Shown: positions 1 through 8,442, counted from the first letter of the stretch. The stretch is 64,000 nucleotides of DNA from Miltoncostaea sp963703045 (GCA_963703045.1 OY969782.1:2108001-2172000), one strand, 5' to 3'. Notes: generated by a model not told the origin, from the letters alone. A program made the numbers and translations.

Positions 1-663
1 GTCCTGACCGGGTTCGCCGAGTCCCGCATCGATCCGGGCCTCCCCTGCCTGGTGTTCGCGCCGCGGGCGCCGGCGCCGGGGCCCCGGCCTCTGCTGGTCT
101 TCCTCCACGGCGTGGGAGAGCGCGGCGACTCGCTCGACACGCTCGACCGGCTGCGCGTCCACTCCCTGCCCGCGCTCGCCGGGGCCGATGCCCTGCCGGC
201 GGTCTCGGGAGGGCCGTTCCCGTTCCTGATCGCGTGCCCGCAGATCGCCGGTCGCTGGGAGGAGGCGGTGGACGCCGTCGCCACGGTGATCGACGTCGTC
301 GTCGGCGAGCACGGCGGCGACCCGCGCCGGGTCTACGTGACCGGCATCAGCCTCGGCGCGGTCGGCTGCTGGGAGATCGCCGCGCGCGTGCCCGGCGTCG
401 CGGCGATCGCCCCCCTCTCCGGCGCGGTCCCCGGCACCGCCGCCTCGGTGTCCGTGCCGGCCTGGATCGAGGTGGGCGAGCGCGACCCGTTCGTCAACGC
501 CGACGGGGTCCGGCGGGCGGTCGCGGGGCGGGCGGGGGACCGGACCGTGCTCAGGGTCGACCCGCACGGCGGCCACGACGGCGGGTACTGGGACCACGTC
601 TACGGCCGCGCCGAGCCGTACCGTTGGCTTCTCGGGTGGTCGAGCGTCACCTCCGGCGCCTGA
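1..663 (+). CDS. alpha/beta hydrolase (esterase/carboxylesterase type), 5' end outside window
   Basis: The frame is open from base 1, so the gene starts upstream; the GTG at 52 is only an internal candidate and would remove the segment before the first core strand. Visible hallmarks of a serine alpha/beta hydrolase: the strand/oxyanion motif LLVFLHGVGERG, the nucleophile elbow GISLG (Ser at about residue 117 of the visible part), an acid region ERDPF, and a late His in PHGGHDG. This is the layout of small esterases and dienelactone-hydrolase-like enzymes; the substrate cannot be read from sequence. No signal peptide is visible, but the true N-terminus is missing. It ends 43 bases before the thioesterase gene, which has its own promoter. 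Confidence 0.8.
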   Translation, partial: VLTGFAESRIDPGLPCLVFAPRAPAPGPRPLLVFLHGVGERGDSLDTLDRLRVHSLPALAGADALPAVSGGPFPFLIACPQIAGRWEEAVDAVATVIDVVVGEHGGDPRRVYVTGISLGAVGCWEIAARVPGVAAIAPLSGAVPGTAASVSVPAWIEVGERDPFVNADGVRRAVAGRAGDRTVLRVDPHGGHDGGYWDHVYGRAEPYRWLLGWSSVTSGA

Positions 664-694
664 GGTACCCGGGTGCGGCACGCGCCCGTCGGAG

Positions 695-706
695 TAGCCT
701 GGCGCG
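695..706 (+). promoter_or_regulatory. -10 box of a probably leaderless promoter
   Basis: TAGCCT at 695-700 lies 6 nt before the ATG at 707, with no Shine-Dalgarno sequence between them. The spacing places the transcript start at or next to the A of the ATG, so the thioesterase mRNA is probably leaderless. The identical box and spacing recur before the aldo/keto reductase at 40373. Confidence 0.5.
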
Positions 707-1084
707 ATGCCCGACGAGACCGGACTCAACGCGCTGCTGGCCATCTCCGATCGCACGGTCTCCGAAGACCGGGCGGAGGTCGTGATGGAGGCCGGCGACG
801 GCCACCTCAACCCCGGCGGCGTCGTGCACGGCGGCGCGATCGCGACGCTCATCGACGTGGCCATGGGGCGGGCCTTCGCGTCGGTGATCGACGACGACGA
901 GCGCCCGGTGACGATCGAGATGAAGGTCAACTACCTGGAGCCGGGTCACCCGGGGCAGCTCGTCGCGACGGCCGAGGTGCTGCGCCGGGGCCGCCTCTTC
1001 ACGGTCGTCCAGGCCGAGGTCGTCCACGCCGACGACGGCGAGACCGTGGCCACCGCGATCGGCACCTTCACCAGCACGGGGTGA
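707..1084 (+). CDS. PaaI-family hotdog thioesterase
   Basis: 125 residues, the usual size of a single hotdog-fold acyl-CoA thioesterase. The signature NPGGVVHGGAIATLIDVAMG (residues about 35-54) contains the HGG turn and the Asp/Glu-type catalytic helix of the PaaI/YdiI group, and the segment MKVNYLEP is the conserved central strand that lines the acyl pocket. It should hydrolyse an aromatic or medium-chain acyl-CoA in the cytoplasm; the exact substrate is not predictable. Translation starts at an ATG six bases after a TAGCCT box without an RBS. The flanking genes do not suggest a pathway. Confidence 0.88.
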   Translation: MPDETGLNALLAISDRTVSEDRAEVVMEAGDGHLNPGGVVHGGAIATLIDVAMGRAFASVIDDDERPVTIEMKVNYLEPGHPGQLVATAEVLRRGRLFTVVQAEVVHADDGETVATAIGTFTSTG

Positions 1085-1127
1085 GCGCCCCCTGGGGGGC
1101 ACGCGAGTGCGAGGAGCTCCGGGATGA

Positions 1128-1404
1128 GCTCACGCGACGGCCGACGTCGAGGGGATGCAGAGCTCGATCGAGGACGACAACCGGATGCGCGGCGAGCCCG
1201 GCACCGTCATCGACGAGATCCGCGGGTATGGCGGGCCGCCCGGCCTCCGCCGTCACGCGTGAGACTCGGGCCACCGCCGAGCAGGTCTCCACGGCGACCT
1301 GCCAGACGAGCGCGGCCAGCCGGTACGTCGCGGCCCCGAGCGAGCAGCTCGCCCGCACCGTCGAGCGGCTCGCCGAGTCGGTCGGGCGCTTCCCGGTCGG
1401 CTGA
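1128..1404 (+). pseudogene. Remnant of a methyl-accepting chemotaxis protein C-terminus
   Basis: Two frames together give the end of a chemoreceptor signalling domain. From 1128 one frame reads ATADVEGMQSSIED then GTVIDEI, which resembles the adaptation helix of actinobacterial receptors. Near 1225 homology passes to the next frame: SAVTRETRATAEQVSTAT, QQTSAA-like text with a Cys, then SEQLARTVERLAESVGRF and the stop at 1402-1404. The expected QQ and EE pairs are replaced (CQ, RY). The sensor, membrane and most of the signalling domain are absent, and there is no start codon or RBS. I therefore call it a decayed fragment rather than a gene with a sequencing error. No other chemotaxis genes are in the window. 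Confidence 0.7.
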
Positions 1405-1532
1405 GCCGCCGCGCCGGGCCGGGCCGGCCCGCCCCCCACGGGCGGCCCGGCGGTGTGCCGGCCCGGATGCCCGATGGTCTGCCCGGAAGGGCGTGCTCGG
1501 CGGTCGCGGCCGGGGGTACGATCGGCCGGGAG

Positions 1533-3044
1533 ATGACCGTCCCGCCCGCAGGGCGCGCCCGGGCCGGCGCGTGGCCCGGACGCGAGGATCCCGCCGACGC
1601 GCGCGCCGCCCCACCACGGCCCGAACCGTCCGCGACGCACCCCCTCCTCGCCCTGCAGCGGGCGACGGGCAACGCGGCGATCAGCCGCCTGATCGCCGGC
1701 CGCGGCGGCGTGCTCGCCCGCGACCCCGACCCGGACGCCGGCGCCGCTCCGCCCGCCGACCTCGTCGCGTTCATGGGCATGTCCTACGTCTTCAAGGACG
1801 TGAAGCCGACGACCGGAGGCGGGCTCTTCGACCTCGCCTACGAACCGACGACCGGTCAGATGGTGGTCACCGTGAAGATCCACTTCGACTTCCGGGACGG
1901 CAACCTGTTCGACCCGACGTGGCTGACGGCGGTCGGCGGGCTGCCGGGCGTGATCGCCAAGGGGTGGACGGTCGACCAGTTCATCTGGTCGGACGACGAG
2001 AAGGCCGCGTGGTCGGCGAGCGCGATCGCCCAGATCCAGGAGGTCTGGAGCGAGCGGTTCGTCTTCTTCTCGCAGAAGCCCGGCTGGGAGTCCCTGCCCC
2101 CGGTGAACGTGCGCGTCGTGGTGGCGGAGTCGCCGAGGACGGGGCCGGGGAAGGCCCAGTGGGTGGTGGCGGTCAACAAGTGGCCCGACGACGCGGGCAT
2201 GACGGAGGCGATGACCTGGCCCGGGGTGCGGGGCGACCAGAACACGGGCCGCCTGCACGAGAGCTCGGCGGACGCGGGCGGGGCGGGCGACCCCGACGCG
2301 GTCCACCGTTCGCGCACGACCGGCTCGCGCGCCCGCTACGGCCGGGTGGACACCGACAACCCCGGAACGATCTCCTTCCCGAGGGGCGGGTCGGCCCTCA
2401 CGCCGGCGGACGCGACCCGGCTGCAGACCTTCGGGGCGACGCTCGGGGCCCCCGACATCCCGCCCTTCCCCGTCACCGTGACCGGCCACGCCAGCGCGGA
2501 GGGCGAGGAGGAGCGCAACCTCACCTTGTCGCGCCGGAGGGCCGACGCCGTCGCTGACGCGATCGTGAAGGGGTCGCCGCATCGGACCCCGGAGGTGGAG
2601 GCGGAGGGTGAGACGGGGGCCGCCCCCGACGACCCGACGTGGCGGATCGTGCGCATCACCGTCGGCGCGTTCGAGGCGACGCGCACCGTGGTCGTCCACG
2701 AGTTCGGCCACATGCTCGGCCTCGACGACGAGTACCCGACCGAGGACCCCGCCGTCCCCGGGGGCCCGGCCACCGCCCGCCCCGTCGGCGCGCGCCCCGA
2801 CCACTCGGCGCTGGCGGAGCGCCTCATCCCCGGTCAGCAGCCCATCCAGGCCCACCACGACGAGAGCATCATGAGCAACGGCGACGAGGTCCGGCCGTAC
2901 CACTACGTCACGTTCCTGGAGGCCCTCGGCACGATCACGGGCACGACGGGCACCTGGGGCGTCCGACCGGCGCCGCCGAAGGTCAACGGCCCGGGTGACT
3001 TCCCGGTCCCCGCGCCGTCGCCCGGCGGCTCCCTCCCGGCGTGA
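1533..3044 (+). CDS. HExxH metallopeptidase with OmpA-like domain and eCIS-cargo-like N-terminus
   Basis: 503 residues from the ATG at 1533, preceded by TACGAT at 1517-1522; an open extension to 1455 lacks an RBS. Order of parts: a Pro/Arg-rich N-terminus; LLALQRATGNAAISRLIA (about residues 39-56), a motif typical of proteins linked to extracellular contractile injection systems; a unique middle domain of about 200 residues; an OmpA-like peptidoglycan-binding-type domain (about 265-385, with VTVTGHASAEG and NLTLSRRRADAVADAI); and a metalloprotease site HEFGHMLGLDDEY starting at residue 389. There is no signal peptide or membrane segment. The zinc site suggests a protease, and the LQRxxGN motif suggests delivery by another machine. 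No sheath, tube or baseplate gene lies in this window, so export as cargo is inference. The next gene overlaps it by 4 nt. Confidence 0.7.
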   Translation: MTVPPAGRARAGAWPGREDPADARAAPPRPEPSATHPLLALQRATGNAAISRLIAGRGGVLARDPDPDAGAAPPADLVAFMGMSYVFKDVKPTTGGGLFDLAYEPTTGQMVVTVKIHFDFRDGNLFDPTWLTAVGGLPGVIAKGWTVDQFIWSDDEKAAWSASAIAQIQEVWSERFVFFSQKPGWESLPPVNVRVVVAESPRTGPGKAQWVVAVNKWPDDAGMTEAMTWPGVRGDQNTGRLHESSADAGGAGDPDAVHRSRTTGSRARYGRVDTDNPGTISFPRGGSALTPADATRLQTFGATLGAPDIPPFPVTVTGHASAEGEEERNLTLSRRRADAVADAIVKGSPHRTPEVEAEGETGAAPDDPTWRIVRITVGAFEATRTVVVHEFGHMLGLDDEYPTEDPAVPGGPATARPVGARPDHSALAERLIPGQQPIQAHHDESIMSNGDEVRPYHYVTFLEALGTITGTTGTWGVRPAPPKVNGPGDFPVPAPSPGGSLPA

Positions 3045-3430
3045 CCGGCGTGGACGGCCCGCCCCTCCCCGACGGGGCCCTCGTGCAGTCCGTGTTCACG
3101 GCCGAGGGGGTCTCGTCGGGCTGGCGCGTCTGGGACGACGGGCGCCACGAGAGCATGCGCGACGGCGGCGACTGGACCGCGGCGCCGCCGCTCGGCCCGG
3201 AGGCGGTCGCCGAGATCCGGCGGGTGCTGGACGAGGCCGGGTTGGCGTCGATCGCGGGCCTCCACGACGACCCGGAGGCGCGCGCGGGTGGCGGGGTGCT
3301 GCGATTCGCGGCGGCCGCGCCGGGGGGCCCGTTCGTCGTGGAGCTCCGCGACGGCGTGTCGCCCGCCCCCCTCGAGCGGCTGGTGGAGCGGCTCGTCCCG
3401 ATCCTCGCGGGTCGCGGCATCGGCGCGTGA
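3041..3430 (+). CDS. Hypothetical protein translationally coupled to the HExxH protein
   Basis: 129 residues starting at a GTG whose last bases form the TGA stop of the preceding gene, so the two are almost certainly co-translated. The sequence has a small-domain look: a WRVWDDGRHESM strand pair, a helix EAVAEIRRVLDEAGLASI, and a C-terminal amphipathic helix LERLVERLVPILAG. I do not recognise a family, and there is no signal peptide, Cys pair or catalytic motif. Given the coupling to a probable secreted or delivered protease it could be its chaperone or immunity-type partner, but nothing in the sequence proves this. Confidence 0.6.
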   Translation: MTGVDGPPLPDGALVQSVFTAEGVSSGWRVWDDGRHESMRDGGDWTAAPPLGPEAVAEIRRVLDEAGLASIAGLHDDPEARAGGGVLRFAAAAPGGPFVVELRDGVSPAPLERLVERLVPILAGRGIGA

Positions 3431-3470
3431 GTGGTCGACCCCGCCGCAGCCCGTCTGATCCCCGGGACGG

Positions 3471-3498
3471 CGAAAGCCCGCCGTTCAGCGGGCTTTCG
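3471..3498 (-). terminator. Intrinsic terminator-like hairpin after tRNA-Asp
   Basis: A perfect 11-bp stem (CGAAAGCCCGC at 3471-3481 with GCGGGCTTTCG at 3488-3498) and a 6-nt loop sit just downstream of the tRNA pair on the minus strand and just after the end of the plus-strand gene, so it could stop transcription from both sides. There is no U-tract outside the stem, which is common in GC-rich actinomycetes. Confidence 0.7.
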
Positions 3499-3503
3499 TG
3501 GAG

Positions 3504-3578
3504 CGGGAGTGACGGGACTCGAACCCGCGGCCTCCGGATTGACAGTCCGGTGCTCTAACCAATCTGAGCTACACCCCC
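3504..3578 (-). tRNA. tRNA-Asp (anticodon GTC)
   Basis: The minus strand folds into a complete cloverleaf of 75 nt. The acceptor arm is GGGGGTG paired with CACTCCC (one G-U pair), the D arm contains GCTCAGATTGGTTAGAGC, the anticodon stem CCGGA/TCCGG carries loop CTGTCAA with anticodon GTC, and the T arm has TTCGAGT. The discriminator is G and CCA is not encoded. It follows tRNA-Val in the same orientation with about 29 nt between them, so the two are probably one transcript. Confidence 0.95.
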
Positions 3579-3607
3579 AGCGACGCAGCGCGGGACGGGA
3601 CGGAGAA

Positions 3608-3685
<78 letters not shown>

Positions 3686-3701
3686 CGTACGGCGACGGCG
3701 A

Positions 3702-3707
3702 ACGATA
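3702..3707 (-). promoter_or_regulatory. -10 element for the tRNA-Val/tRNA-Asp transcript
   Basis: Read on the minus strand, TGGTATCGT lies about 22 nt before the 5' end of tRNA-Val. TATCGT with an upstream TGG resembles an extended -10 element; no clear -35 box is visible. Confidence 0.4.
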
Positions 3708-3800
3708 CCAGCCCGGGAGCAGCGGCTGCAGAGCGGCACCGGATGACTCCCGGCCCCCCGGCACGGTAGCTTTCCGGCGTGCCGGGCTGAGGAGGCCGCG

Positions 3801-5267
3801 ATGTGGCTCACGTTCTCATCGGGCGTGGAGAAGGGCCGGAGCGCCGAGGCGCGCGGCGAGCGGTTCGTCATCGGCCGCGACCCGGGCTGCGACCTGACGG
3901 TCCGCGACGCCCGCGCGTCGCGCCGCCACGCGTATCTGCGCGTGCGCGAGGACGGGCGGGCGGAGCTGCACGACCTCGACTCGGCGAACGGGACGTGGGT
4001 CAACGGCCATCGCCTGAGCGGGCCGGTGTCGCTGTCGGGCGGTGAGGAGATCCGCATCGGCGACACGACGCTGACGGCCTCGCGCCGGCCGCTGTCGTCC
4101 ACGGCGACGGTGGTCGGCGACGCGTTGCCGTCGCGGCCGGCGCCGGCCTCCCCGCCGCCGCCCCCCGGACTGGGCGGCTCCCCGTCCCCGTCGGTCATCG
4201 AGCGCGTCCGCCTGCGTCGCACCACCCGCTGGTCGGTCGTCGCCGGCGCCGCCGCCGTCGTGGCGGCGGCCGTCGTCGTGGTGCTCGCCGTGACGGGCGT
4301 CTTCGGCGGCGACGACGAGCCGGCCGTCGCCGGCATCCCGGAGATCGTCGACCAGGTGCGCCCGTCGACCGTCGTCATCAACTCGCTCGTCGAGGGCGAG
4401 GCGCGGGGCAGCGGTACGGGCTGGGTGCTCGACGCGGCGCAGGGCCTGGTCGTCACGAACGCCCACGTGACCAACGGCGGCACGAGCTGGACCGTCGGCG
4501 TCAACGACGCCCAGCGGCCCGCGGAGCTCGTCGGCACGGCTCCGTGCGAGGACCTGGCGCTGCTGCAGGTCGGCGACACGTCCGGCCTCGTCAGCCTCCC
4601 CCTCGGATCGCAGTCCGAGCTTCGCCAGGGCGAGACGGTCATCGCGGTCGGCTTCCCGGGGACCGCCTCGGAGCGGGCGAACCTCGTGCCGACCACCGGC
4701 GTCGTCTCGGTGGTGAACACCCGGTTCGATCTCGCCGGCGTCAACGTGCCGCAGTACCCCAACGTCATCCAGACCGACGCGGTGATCAACCCCGGCAACT
4801 CGGGCGGCCCGCTCGTGGACACGCGGGGGCGCCTGGTGGGGGTCAACTCGGCCGGCATCACCCTGCTGGGCGGCCGCGCCATCCAGGGGCAGGGCTACGC
4901 GATCGGCGTCGACCGGGTCAAGGAGATCGTGCCCCAGCTGCGCCGCGGCCGCTCGATCGGGTCCACCGGCATGGGCTTCACGCACATCACCGATCCGTCG
5001 GAGTTCGCCGACGACCTGGCGGCCGCCGGCCTGCCATCGCAGGCGGGCCTGGTCGTGTTGACCGCCGTGCCCGGCAGCCCCGCCGCCGAGGCCGGTTTCG
5101 GCCGTGCCCCCGCGCTCGTCACCGCGGTCAACGGCCGCCCGATGGACGGCAGCCTGCCGTCCTACTGCGCCGCGATCGGCAACGGCGAGAGCGGGTCCAC
5201 CGCGACGTTCACGGTTGCCGAGGGCGGTGTCACGGGCGCCCGCGACGTGTCGGTGGCGTTCGAGTAG
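3801..5267 (+). CDS. FHA-domain membrane-anchored HtrA-type serine protease
   Basis: 488 residues with a clear four-part architecture. Residues 1-95 are a forkhead-associated (phosphothreonine-binding) domain, with IGRDPGCDL, SRRHAYL and SANGTWVNG. A Pro-rich linker is followed by one transmembrane segment (about 144-168). Residues 175-385 are a trypsin-like HtrA protease with His222 (VTNAHV), Asp251 (EDLALLQV) and Ser334 (NPGNSGGPLV). The C-terminal 100 residues are PDZ-like. The FHA domain should be cytoplasmic and the protease extracytoplasmic, so Ser/Thr-kinase signalling may be linked to envelope quality control. The ATG at 3801 follows GAGGAGG. A TAGCTT box at about 3768 could be its -10. 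Confidence 0.9.
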   Translation: MWLTFSSGVEKGRSAEARGERFVIGRDPGCDLTVRDARASRRHAYLRVREDGRAELHDLDSANGTWVNGHRLSGPVSLSGGEEIRIGDTTLTASRRPLSSTATVVGDALPSRPAPASPPPPPGLGGSPSPSVIERVRLRRTTRWSVVAGAAAVVAAAVVVVLAVTGVFGGDDEPAVAGIPEIVDQVRPSTVVINSLVEGEARGSGTGWVLDAAQGLVVTNAHVTNGGTSWTVGVNDAQRPAELVGTAPCEDLALLQVGDTSGLVSLPLGSQSELRQGETVIAVGFPGTASERANLVPTTGVVSVVNTRFDLAGVNVPQYPNVIQTDAVINPGNSGGPLVDTRGRLVGVNSAGITLLGGRAIQGQGYAIGVDRVKEIVPQLRRGRSIGSTGMGFTHITDPSEFADDLAAAGLPSQAGLVVLTAVPGSPAAEAGFGRAPALVTAVNGRPMDGSLPSYCAAIGNGESGSTATFTVAEGGVTGARDVSVAFE

Positions 5268-5278
5268 CCACGACGCGC

Positions 5279-5303
5279 GACGGGCGCCGTCGCGGCGCCC
5301 GTC
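5279..5303 (+). terminator. Intrinsic terminator-like hairpin after the FHA-HtrA gene
   Basis: A perfect 10-bp stem (GACGGGCGCC / GGCGCCCGTC) with a 5-nt loop begins 12 nt after the stop codon. A second shorter hairpin (GCGACCG/CGGTCGC, 5308-5329) follows. No U-tract is present. Confidence 0.6.
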
Positions 5304-5411
5304 GGGTGCGACCGTTGCCCAGCGGTCGCCGTGTATGAGGGACTGCCCGAGGGAGTTGGGCGATCCGTTGTGTGCTCAGTATCCCCCCGCTCCCGCGACC
5401 GGGCCAGGGCA

Positions 5412-6632
5412 CTAGAGGGATTGCCCGGTCGCCCCCCGCACGGCACGGGTCAGCGCCGGCGCCAGGTCGCCGCGGTCGACCACGGCCACCCGCCCGAGCC
5501 CCAGCCACGTCGCCATCTCCCCGAGCTCGACCGCCAGCGCGGCGGCCACCTCGGAGTCGTTGCCGCCGGACTCGACGTGGGCCGCCTGCACGCGCAGCGT
5601 CCCCTCCGCGCGGTCGGCCTTCAGATCGACGCGCCCGACCAGCTCGTCGCCGAGCAGGAACGGCAGCACGTAGTAGCCGTGCACGCGGCGGGGCGCGGGG
5701 GTGTAGATGCCGATGCGGTAGCGGAAGCCGAACAGCCGCTCGGTGCGGGCCCGGTCCCAGACCAGCGAGTCGAAGGGCGAGAGCAGGGCCCTGGCCCCCA
5801 CCCGCCGCGGTAGGTGGGCGGCCGGGTGCAGGTAGGCGGGCGCGTCCCATCCCCGCACCCGCACGGGCAGCAGACGGCCGTCCTCCACGAGCTCGGCCAC
5901 CCGGGGTCGGGCGCGCGGCACGTTGAGCCGGTGGTAGTCGCACAGGTCGCGGGCGGTGGCGACCCCGAGCGACCGGGCGGCCAGGGCGAGCAGCTCGCGC
6001 GCCGCCTCGTCCTCGCCGGGAGCGGTCCGCCGCCGCACCTCCTCCGGGACGACCCGCTCGGTGAGGTCGTACACGCGGGCGAAGTCGCGCGCCCGGCGGC
6101 GGGCCGAGACCTCGCCGCGCCAGAAGAGGTGCTCGAGGGCCCGCTTGCCGCGGCTGCGCCCCCACATGCCGTCAACGTCGGGCCCGGGGTCGGAGAGCTC
6201 GCCGGCCGTCAGCGGCCCGCGCTCGCGCACCTCGGCGAGCACGGCCTCGACGTACGCCGGGTCGTCGCGGGCGACGGCGGACACGCTCGCCCACATCTCG
6301 CGCTCGGCCCGGGCCATCCGCCAGCGCAGCAGCGGCCACATGGCGATCGGCAGCAGCGACGCCTCGTGGCACCAGTACTCGAACAGCTCCCCGTCGGCGG
6401 CCATGCGCCCGAGCAGGTCGCGCGGGTGGGGACCGAGGCGCGCGAAGAGCGGGAGCTCCTGCGAGCGCACCAGCACGTTCACGGCATCGATCTGGATCAG
6501 GCCGACGCGGTCGAGCACCCGACGCACGTGGCGGCGGTCCACCCGTCCCGGGGGCCGACGATCGGCGAGGCCCTGGGCGTGGAGGGCGATGCGCCGCGCC
6601 TGGCCCGGCGACAGATCCGTCGGGGGTGCCAT
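5412..6632 (-). CDS. Winged-helix DNA glycosylase of the AlkZ/YcaQ family
   Basis: 406 residues, the normal length for the HTH_42 (YcaQ/AlkZ-like) family, which removes alkylated or crosslinked bases from DNA. Recognisable segments are the N-terminal winged-helix start (RRIALHAQGL, then VGLIQIDAVNVLVRSQELPLFARLG), the LFEYWCHEASLLP block, and the family's C-terminal stretch GYYVLPFLLGDELVGRVDLK. The chosen ATG at 6632 gives MAPPTDLSPGQARR; the frame stays open upstream through the neighbour but without homology. It is monocistronic and likely acts in base-excision repair of bulky or crosslink lesions. Confidence 0.85.
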   Translation of the reverse strand: MAPPTDLSPGQARRIALHAQGLADRRPPGRVDRRHVRRVLDRVGLIQIDAVNVLVRSQELPLFARLGPHPRDLLGRMAADGELFEYWCHEASLLPIAMWPLLRWRMARAEREMWASVSAVARDDPAYVEAVLAEVRERGPLTAGELSDPGPDVDGMWGRSRGKRALEHLFWRGEVSARRRARDFARVYDLTERVVPEEVRRRTAPGEDEAARELLALAARSLGVATARDLCDYHRLNVPRARPRVAELVEDGRLLPVRVRGWDAPAYLHPAAHLPRRVGARALLSPFDSLVWDRARTERLFGFRYRIGIYTPAPRRVHGYYVLPFLLGDELVGRVDLKADRAEGTLRVQAAHVESGGNDSEVAAALAVELGEMATWLGLGRVAVVDRGDLAPALTRAVRGATGQSL

Positions 6633-6697
6633 GGCGCGGACCGTACGCGCGCGCGTCGCCGGATGCCCGCGCGGCCCCGGGGCGCGAGGGCCCGCGG

Positions 6698-8266
6698 TCA
6701 GCGGGGCGAGACCCGCTTCTGCAGAGAGGTGGCGCGCCGCAGGGCGACGCGCGTCACCCGCTCCAGCGCGCGCACCTGGCGCGCCGTCGCGGGCGTCCCG
6801 CCGCGAACCCGGACGGGCGTGAACGGCCGGAGGGCCGGCGCCCGCCGGCCGGCGAGACGCGCGGAGAGTCCGGCCTCGATGCGGATCGCCGTCTCGGCGA
6901 TGCGGCGGGTGAGGGCGACCTGCCGGCGGGTGGCGATGATCCGCGGCGCGCGGCCGCCGCAGACGCGGGCGACGGGTCGTCCGGCGACGATCGACCGCGC
7001 GGCCCGTGCGCGCCGCAACGCCCGCTCGGCGATGAACCGGCTCCTCGCCACGCGCCGGCCGAGGGGACCGCGCCCCCGTGCGATCGTCGCGCCGATCGAG
7101 GGGGGGCTCGCGCAGCGCGCCGGCGCGGTCCTCGTCGGCGGCGTCACCGGAGGCGGGGGCGCGGGCGCCGCCGGCGGGACGATGCGCACGATGCGGTCGT
7201 CCTCCGGACCGGGCGTGCCGAGCGCGTCGCGGTTGCTGGTCGTCACCCAGATCGAGCCGTCGGGCGCCTCGACCACGGCCCGCAGCCGTCCGTAGGCCTT
7301 CACGAGCAGGGGCTCGTCCGCCACCACCCTGCCGCCCCGTATGTCGAGCAGCCTGAGCTGCTGTCCGAGCAGCGCGGCGACCAGCGCCCGCCCGGTCCAG
7401 GTGCTGCCGGGCTGGGTCACGAACGTGATGGACGCCGGCGCGATGGTCTGGCTCCAGAGGTGCACGGGTGAGATGAACGGCGACTGGTCGGCACCCCGCG
7501 CCCGCGGCCAGCCGTAGTCGCCGCCTCCGACGATCAGATCGAGCTCGTCGTCGCCGCTCGGCCCGTCGAAGCCGCTCGGGCCGTGGTCGGTCACCCACAG
7601 CGCGCCGGTGCCCGGCTGCCACGCCAGCCCCTGCGGGTGGCGCAGGCCGCGAGCGATCTGGGCCGGCGTCACCCTGCCGCCGCGATGGGCGTCGGGCGGC
7701 ACCCGCAGGATCTTGCCGGAGGGCGAGCCGGCGTCCTGCGAGCGGTTCGCGTCGCCCGCGTCGCCGGTGCCCAGGTAGAGGGCGGCGTCGGGGCCGAATC
7801 GGACCCGCGCGGAGTTGTGAACGCCCCCCGTGGAGATGCCGCCGATCACGACGGCCTCGAAGCTGAGCGTGCTCCCCGCCAGGCGCCAGCGCTGCACCTG
7901 CAGCTCTCCTCCCGTCGTCAACGAGAGGTAGACGAAGGGGGCGCCGGCCGCGAAGCGGGGGTCGACCGCGATGCCGAGCAGCCCGCCGTCGCCGCCGGTG
8001 CTGACCGGGATGTCCGCCACGTGCCGTTCGGCGAGCGTGCCGGCGGCATCGACGAGGCGCACCGCGCCGCCGCGCTCGGTCACGAGCGCCCGCCCGTCGG
8101 GGAGGAACGCGATGTCCCACGGGATCTCGAGCCCTCGCGCGATCACCGAGACCTCGGGGCCCCCCGCCGCGCGCACCGGCGCCGCCGCGACCGGCCCCGC
8201 CTGGCCGAGGGCGCACGCGAGCACGGCGACCAGCGCGACGAGGAGGGTGGGGAGGATGCGCCGCAC
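6698..8266 (-). CDS. Secreted PQQ-dependent sugar dehydrogenase (sorbosone/glucose type) with Arg-rich tail
   Basis: About 522 residues from the GTG at 8266. That start gives a classic signal peptide (RRILPTLLVALVAVLACALG, then an AxA site); an ATG at 8425 in the same frame would put 53 residues in front of it and is less likely. The body is the six-bladed quinoprotein fold, with GLEIPWDIAFLPDGRALVTE, GDGGLLGIAVDP, VHNSARVRFGPD and the C-terminal WVTTSNRDALG. It should oxidise a sugar outside the cell using PQQ. After a Pro-rich linker comes an unusual tail of about 140 residues dominated by Arg and Ala. The divergent neighbour is a cupredoxin lipoprotein that could accept electrons, but this is inference. 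Confidence 0.85.
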   Translation of the reverse strand: MRRILPTLLVALVAVLACALGQAGPVAAAPVRAAGGPEVSVIARGLEIPWDIAFLPDGRALVTERGGAVRLVDAAGTLAERHVADIPVSTGGDGGLLGIAVDPRFAAGAPFVYLSLTTGGELQVQRWRLAGSTLSFEAVVIGGISTGGVHNSARVRFGPDAALYLGTGDAGDANRSQDAGSPSGKILRVPPDAHRGGRVTPAQIARGLRHPQGLAWQPGTGALWVTDHGPSGFDGPSGDDELDLIVGGGDYGWPRARGADQSPFISPVHLWSQTIAPASITFVTQPGSTWTGRALVAALLGQQLRLLDIRGGRVVADEPLLVKAYGRLRAVVEAPDGSIWVTTSNRDALGTPGPEDDRIVRIVPPAAPAPPPPVTPPTRTAPARCASPPSIGATIARGRGPLGRRVARSRFIAERALRRARAARSIVAGRPVARVCGGRAPRIIATRRQVALTRRIAETAIRIEAGLSARLAGRRAPALRPFTPVRVRGGTPATARQVRALERVTRVALRRATSLQKRVSPR

Positions 8267-8442
8267 GAGTCGGCGGAACTCTGCCGCATCGGCCGCGTCC
8301 GGGCCAGCCGGACGGGGTGAGATCGCCCACACGGCCCCCGCGGTACCCGGTCGCGCCGGACCCGTCTCGGGCGGGTGTTGGGCGGCAGCGGCCCGCGCAC
8401 GGCAAGCTTCATGTCGTAGCCGCATCGATCCGAGGAGCCCTC

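Noticed and set aside
1068..2903. A 611-residue antisense frame under the HExxH protein
   Set aside because: Composition is Arg/Gly/Val-rich with no motif; the sense frame carries clear domains.
5412..8405. A 997-residue minus-strand frame joining the sugar dehydrogenase region to the AlkZ-like gene
   Set aside because: Only the last 406 residues have family similarity; the rest is antiphase to the sugar dehydrogenase.
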